DNA from: JBGAWK01 sp044227665
GTDB taxonomy: Bacteria > Bacteroidota > Bacteroidia > Chitinophagales > JADIYW01
Direction of reading: 5' to 3'
NCBI GenBank assembly: GCA_044227665.1
Contig: JBGAWK010000081.1
Coordinates: 1-7,115, forward strand
DNA: 7,115 nt
Of this stretch, positions 4,801-7,115 are shown in pieces. Under the pieces are notes generated by a model. That model saw nothing but the letters and a program-made list of their open reading frames with translations. It searched no databases and was not told where the DNA came from. The translations under genes and the position numbers were made by a program. The stretch's first letter is position 1. Every line of letters starts with the position of its first letter.

Positions 4801-7115
4801 TCAGGACAAAATCTTGCAAATGCGACCATAAATGACCAAGGCATTTATATCCTCACCGTTACCAACAATATAAGTAAGTGTGCCAACACAGATACCGCTA
4901 AAGTCACTTTAGACACATTAGCACCATCTGTAGATGCTGGAAATACGGGGTTGATTGACTGTAATTCACCTACTACAATATTAAGAGGAAATAGTACTAA
5001 CCCCTATGCAAAATTCTTGTGGTCAGGAAATTTTATACTTTCTCCTCCTGATAGAGATACTATATCCGTATCCAATTCAGGGCTATATTATCTTACAGTA
5101 CAAGATACTGTAAATGGATGTATTAATATGGATTCTATTACTGTAACAAAATCTGTTAATATACCCAATGTATCCGCTGGCATAGATACTTTGCTCTCTT
5201 GCTATCATCCTACACCGAGTTTGACAGGATTATCCTTGAATAGCAATATAAAATATCAATGGTCTGGTATCGGAATTATTACAAATCCTTACGCCCCTAC
5301 GATACAAGTAAGTACTGCCGGGACATACTCATTAGTTGTTACAGATTCTATTAATGGATGTAGTGCTATAGACCAAGCCATAGTATTACTTGACAATGCA
5401 ATACCTGATGCAAATGCGGGAGCAGATAGAATTATCACATGTACTGCCAATATTATACAACTCAATGGGAGTTCTATTTCCCCAAATGTAGCAATTCAAT
5501 GGACTGGAGGCACAATTTTATCCGGTATCAATTCTGAAACCCCTACAATATCTTCCGCAGGAAGCTATATATTGATAGTACAAGATACCCTGAATGGTTG
5601 TGAGGCGAAAGATACTGCCATAGTAACGCTGTCGGATATCTTGCCAAATAACTTTGCTGGAAATGATACTACCCTTAATTGTAGAGATACCTCTCTAATA
5701 TTGAATGGAATTTCCACATCTCCAGGGGCAAAATATGCATGGACAGGTCCAGGTATTGTCAAAGGAGCTACATCATCCAAACCTGAAATAAACAAACCCG
5801 GCATATATATATTGAAAGTTACCACACTTTCCAATGGGTGTTCCTCTTTCGATACGCTAGAAGTATATATTGATACTACACCTCCAGCTATTTATGCAGG
5901 TGAGGATACAGTGATTAATTGTTTTTTCCCTACTATAAATCTTGCAGCTCAGAGTTCTATATCCAATAGCTTATACGTATGGAGTGGTCTCGGCATAATC
6001 TCTAATGGTCAAACAGCCACTCCCTCTATAAATAAAAATGGTGCTTATATTGTTACGATTACTAACACTACAAATCACTGCTCTGCCAAAGACTCTGTAT
6101 TTGTAGCTATAGATACCCTAAAACCTATGATCTCTGCCGGTATCAATAAAATCCTAAACTGCAGAGATACTCTCATCACCTTAGAGGGAGTTTCTTCTAC
6201 CGACAATACGCAATATATATGGACAGGTAGCGGCATCGTTGGAGACAATACCACCCTTACGCCTTCGGCAAATATGCCCGATAGCTATATCCTTTCTTCT
6301 ACGAGTATGGATAATGGATGTATAGCCTTCGATACGGTTATCGTTTCCATAGATACTATTCATCCCCATATAGCTGTAAGTAATTCCGATACACTTACTT
6401 GTAGAGATACCCTACTCACGTTGGGCGGTAATTCTTCTACTCCCAATGTCAGCTATGCTTGGACGGGTGCAGGAATTGTGTCCGGACAGTTTACACGCAA
6501 TCCTACCATTAATATCCCTGACAACTATATTTTGGCAGTTACCAACACCTTAAACTATTGTATTTCTACAGATACCGTATTGATAGCACAAAATACTGTC
6601 CCTCCGTCTATAAGCATAGCCTCTCCCCCTATACTTACGTGTGCTTATCCTACCATACAATTATCAGCAAGCAGCACTACGCCAAAAGTTGCTTATGCTT
6701 GGGCGGGTGTCAGCATCGTTTCTGGAGCAGCTACGGCTACACCACAAATTAACAGACCCGGATGGTATTACCTCGCCCTTACAGACTCCCTAAATGGATG
6801 CACTAGCATAGACTCCGTATTAGTGGCAGAGGAAGTTGGCATCCCCGATGCTTATGCAGGCATGAGTGATACTCTTACCTGCACAAAGATTGCAGTAATA
6901 TTAGTAGGGTCATCAGTAACGCCAAATGTAAACTATGCGTGGACAGGCGGTTCGGTACTTTCGGGAGAAAATACAACGTCGCCTACAGTTGCCACTTCTG
7001 CCTATTATGTCCTTACAGTGACAGATACTACCAATGGATGCTCTGCCAAAGACTCTGTATTTGTAGCTATAGATACCCTAAAACCTATGATCTCTGCCGG
7101 TATCAATAAAATCCT
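1837..7115 (+). CDS. Giant secreted CUB / PKD-like tandem-repeat surface protein (3' end outside window)
   Basis: A single open frame of 1759 codons without a stop. The ATG at 1837 is the first after an in-frame TAA at 1810-1812. Residues 1-24 form a signal peptide (Arg4, Lys6, hydrophobic 7-22, likely cleavage after Gly24 in SIYG-QN). Then come a CUB domain (about 40-150), a Cys-rich beta-sandwich-like module (151-300), an Ig-like domain (305-382), and from residue 387 at least 17 complete PKD/Ig-like repeats of about 80 residues, plus the beginning of an eighteenth. Each repeat runs roughly as AG-x-D-x(4)-C, L-x-GSS, Y-x-W-x-GPG-I, P-x-I, G-x-Y-x-L-x-V-T, NGC, D-S-V-x-V. There is no enzyme motif. 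Proteins of this layout in Bacteroidota are usually very large adhesins or matrix components exported by Sec and the type IX system; a C-terminal sorting or gliding-associated domain would be expected beyond the window but cannot be seen. Its exact role is not shown by the sequence. No frameshift is present. Confidence 0.93.
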   Translation, partial: MIIRQKICIAIQIVWFLYTYSIYGQNFSMSANNGQTITTCKATISSNLSCDDGSGIPSYCNNENQTVTFYSGSNTRQLRISFPSNSFFTENDFDVLKIYNASNNSGVPIATLSGYLTTPFSYTSTNGYLTLQFTSDDFFNDWGFKALIGCAVQNCNGNIPAGDDCSTAPQICDLNEYCGTTTGWFTPDKYNTLGADYGGVFCGSIENNSWLKFVANSTQANLVITSSNCLDATSGIEAQVFKSNNCNSFTSVSNCASQNTGNGQFLLTTNNNLVPGQVYYIMIDGYNGNQCDYTIKAQSGINTLILTSPKDTICPPQSTKINVLGAVAGSTFSWTPTGSIVGSATSDTVRVKPAITTTYTCTITMPNGCNVQTETFTIFVNPPPSANAGEDKILTCLSPQVTLKGSSNSTAIKYMWTSSTNGIISDTNLAFIDVDKTGNYTLTVVDTILGCSSSDVARVTSQIFKPNVNAGNNVQLTCAVPEATLMGSSTSPNIGFFWSGPGLITRADTATPKANISGKYILEVTDPISGCKNEDSVFVTLSNTLPNVDAGIDTSITCKYSQIRLKGTTTATGVTTTWTGPGIVSGNNTLTPIINVAGIYTLAITFIANGCTSYDNVVVADNTIPPIADAGSDKVLNCSNQSGVRIGPPSPLLSHTYTWAILGNGNLSSTSIFNPIARDSGTYVLTLTNIITGCKSYDTTKVSKDISLPDVDAGNDITIPCTNTSIKLDANSTVLNAKYAWIGPGIIYYTTTDTPTINKAGLFKVTVTNPLNNCKNTDSVLVSQSTNLPDVNAGISIQLNCKNPTDTLYGFSATPKSIYTWTGPVNGIVSGSNTLTPIVKIGGIYNLTVTDSLGCKNSDTVLVTSDFVSPNVDAGLDVILTCIKSSDTLKGSSATAGVAFQWLGPGNIINPTSAYAIIDTVGKFKLTVTKVSSGCSKTDSVFVTENKIFPNVNAGIDKHLNCYKRNDTLKGSSATPNVSYSWVGPSITSGQNLANATINDQGIYILTVTNNISKCANTDTAKVTLDTLAPSVDAGNTGLIDCNSPTTILRGNSTNPYAKFLWSGNFILSPPDRDTISVSNSGLYYLTVQDTVNGCINMDSITVTKSVNIPNVSAGIDTLLSCYHPTPSLTGLSLNSNIKYQWSGIGIITNPYAPTIQVSTAGTYSLVVTDSINGCSAIDQAIVLLDNAIPDANAGADRIITCTANIIQLNGSSISPNVAIQWTGGTILSGINSETPTISSAGSYILIVQDTLNGCEAKDTAIVTLSDILPNNFAGNDTTLNCRDTSLILNGISTSPGAKYAWTGPGIVKGATSSKPEINKPGIYILKVTTLSNGCSSFDTLEVYIDTTPPAIYAGEDTVINCFFPTINLAAQSSISNSLYVWSGLGIISNGQTATPSINKNGAYIVTITNTTNHCSAKDSVFVAIDTLKPMISAGINKILNCRDTLITLEGVSSTDNTQYIWTGSGIVGDNTTLTPSANMPDSYILSSTSMDNGCIAFDTVIVSIDTIHPHIAVSNSDTLTCRDTLLTLGGNSSTPNVSYAWTGAGIVSGQFTRNPTINIPDNYILAVTNTLNYCISTDTVLIAQNTVPPSISIASPPILTCAYPTIQLSASSTTPKVAYAWAGVSIVSGAATATPQINRPGWYYLALTDSLNGCTSIDSVLVAEEVGIPDAYAGMSDTLTCTKIAVILVGSSVTPNVNYAWTGGSVLSGENTTSPTVATSAYYVLTVTDTTNGCSAKDSVFVAIDTLKPMISAGINKI
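1954..2286 (+). other. CUB domain of the giant surface protein
   Basis: Residues about 40-150, bounded by Cys40 and Cys150. Features of CUB domains are present: the central FDVLKIYN strand (93-100), a following L-x-G turn (112-114), the strand YLTLQF (128-133) followed by Ser-Asp-Asp (135-137), and the closing GFKALIGC (143-150). Acidic residues Glu90, Asp94 and Asp137 could form the calcium site seen in many CUB domains. Extra cysteines at 50 and 60 may pair. CUB domains bind proteins or glycans; in bacterial surface proteins a binding role is likely but not shown here. Confidence 0.75.
2287..2736 (+). other. Cys-rich beta-sandwich-like module of the giant surface protein
   Basis: Residues 151-300. 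It begins with several Cys (CNGN, DDC, QIC, EYC), has SWLKFVA in the middle and ends with PGQVYYIMIDGYNGNQCDYTI. The order of an aromatic W-x-KF strand, a GIEAQVF strand and the PGQ-x-YY-x-M-I-DG strand resembles modules that follow CUB domains in Bacteroidota surface proteins and recalls the bacterial pre-peptidase C-terminal fold. The family assignment is tentative; a profile search would settle it. Confidence 0.5.
2749..2982 (+). other. Ig/PKD-like domain preceding the repeat array
   Basis: Residues 305-382. It has the plan of the Bacteroidota Ig-like domain: DTICPP near the start, TFSWTP with the core Trp, a TTTYTCTI strand and a PNGC near the end. It is shorter than the repeats that follow, lacks their AG-x-D opening and GPG turn, and is best seen as a divergent cap of the array and not as one of its units. 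Confidence 0.65.
6079..6155 (+). repeat. 77-base exact direct repeat, copy 1
   Basis: Identical to 7039-7115 without a single mismatch. It begins at the TGC codon of the second cysteine in one unit and runs through the linker into the next unit. The encoded segment starts CSAKDSVFVAID and ends GINKIL. The three bases just upstream differ between the copies. Confidence 0.97.
7039..7115 (+). repeat. 77-base exact direct repeat, copy 2, at window end
   Basis: This is the second copy of 6079-6155, displaced by exactly 960 bases, or four repeat units. It ends only because the window ends, so the identity may continue. Confidence 0.97.

Larger units (their letters stand above)
2995..7115 (+). repeat. 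Tandem array of about 240-base (80-residue) PKD-like units, at least 17 complete
   Basis: The first cysteine codon of successive units lies at 3022, 3268, 3508, 3748, 3997, 4237, 4480, 4720, 4960, 5200, 5440, 5680, 5920, 6160, 6400, 6640 and 6880; the eighteenth is cut by the window end. Early steps vary (246, 240, 240, 249, 240, 243 bases); the ten steps from 4480 to 6880 are exactly 240. All 17 complete units keep two Cys and one core Trp. In units 7-17 Trp is always 20 and the second Cys always 53 residues after the first. The cysteines probably form one disulfide per domain after export. Sequence between these anchors is poorly conserved at the DNA level, so the array is old apart from the 77-base identity noted separately. 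Units starting near 6373 and 6619 have lost the AG opening (IAVS, IASP). Confidence 0.93.

Noticed and set aside
6558..6752. A 64-codon plus-strand open frame in another phase inside the array
   Set aside because: It overlaps the large frame that carries conserved Cys and Trp throughout. It has no domain and only short length.
2995..7115. Regular periodicity as a possible CRISPR array or satellite DNA
   Set aside because: The period of 240 bases is a multiple of three, the frame is open throughout, and conservation is in protein residues, not in identical short DNA repeats with unique spacers.

Overview
The window looks like Bacteroidota DNA. It is AT-rich, the genes lack clear Shine-Dalgarno sites, one upstream region carries an exact TAnnTTTG -7 box, and most of the window is a giant secreted protein of Cys-bearing PKD/Ig-like repeats of the kind common in Saprospiria, Chitinophagia and related groups. 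The lineage within the phylum is an inference from style, not from a marker gene.

Layout. Positions 1-794 (minus strand) hold the first 264 codons of an unrecognised protein: an N-terminal membrane anchor, then a long presumably periplasmic region built from short beta-like strings with recurring Pro-hydrophobic pairs. Its end lies outside the window. A 71-base divergent intergenic region (795-865) separates it from a complete metallo-beta-lactamase-fold hydrolase at 866-1693 (plus strand). After a 143-base AT-rich gap, one open reading frame runs from 1837 to the window end (1759 codons, no stop). It encodes a signal peptide, a CUB domain, a second Cys-rich beta-sandwich-like module, one Ig-like domain, then at least 17 complete tandem repeats of about 80 residues.

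The repeat array is the main point of interest. Every complete unit has two cysteines and one tryptophan. From the seventh unit on, the unit length is exactly 240 bases for ten consecutive steps, with Cys, Trp and Cys always at offsets 0, 20 and 53 residues, although the unit sequences differ widely. The last 77 bases of the window are an exact copy of 6079-6155, shifted by 960 bases (four units). This is either a young in-frame duplication of a four-unit block or an assembly break inside the repeat; the length of exactly 77 fits a k-mer overlap. The true repeat number is therefore uncertain.

The three genes show no obvious shared pathway. The large protein is most simply read as a surface adhesin or matrix filament exported by the Sec system and probably by the type IX system, whose C-terminal sorting domain would lie beyond the window. 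I see no mobile element, tRNA, rRNA or CRISPR array. The only candidate for something undescribed is the family of the minus-strand anchored protein, together with the rigid metric of the repeat fibre.
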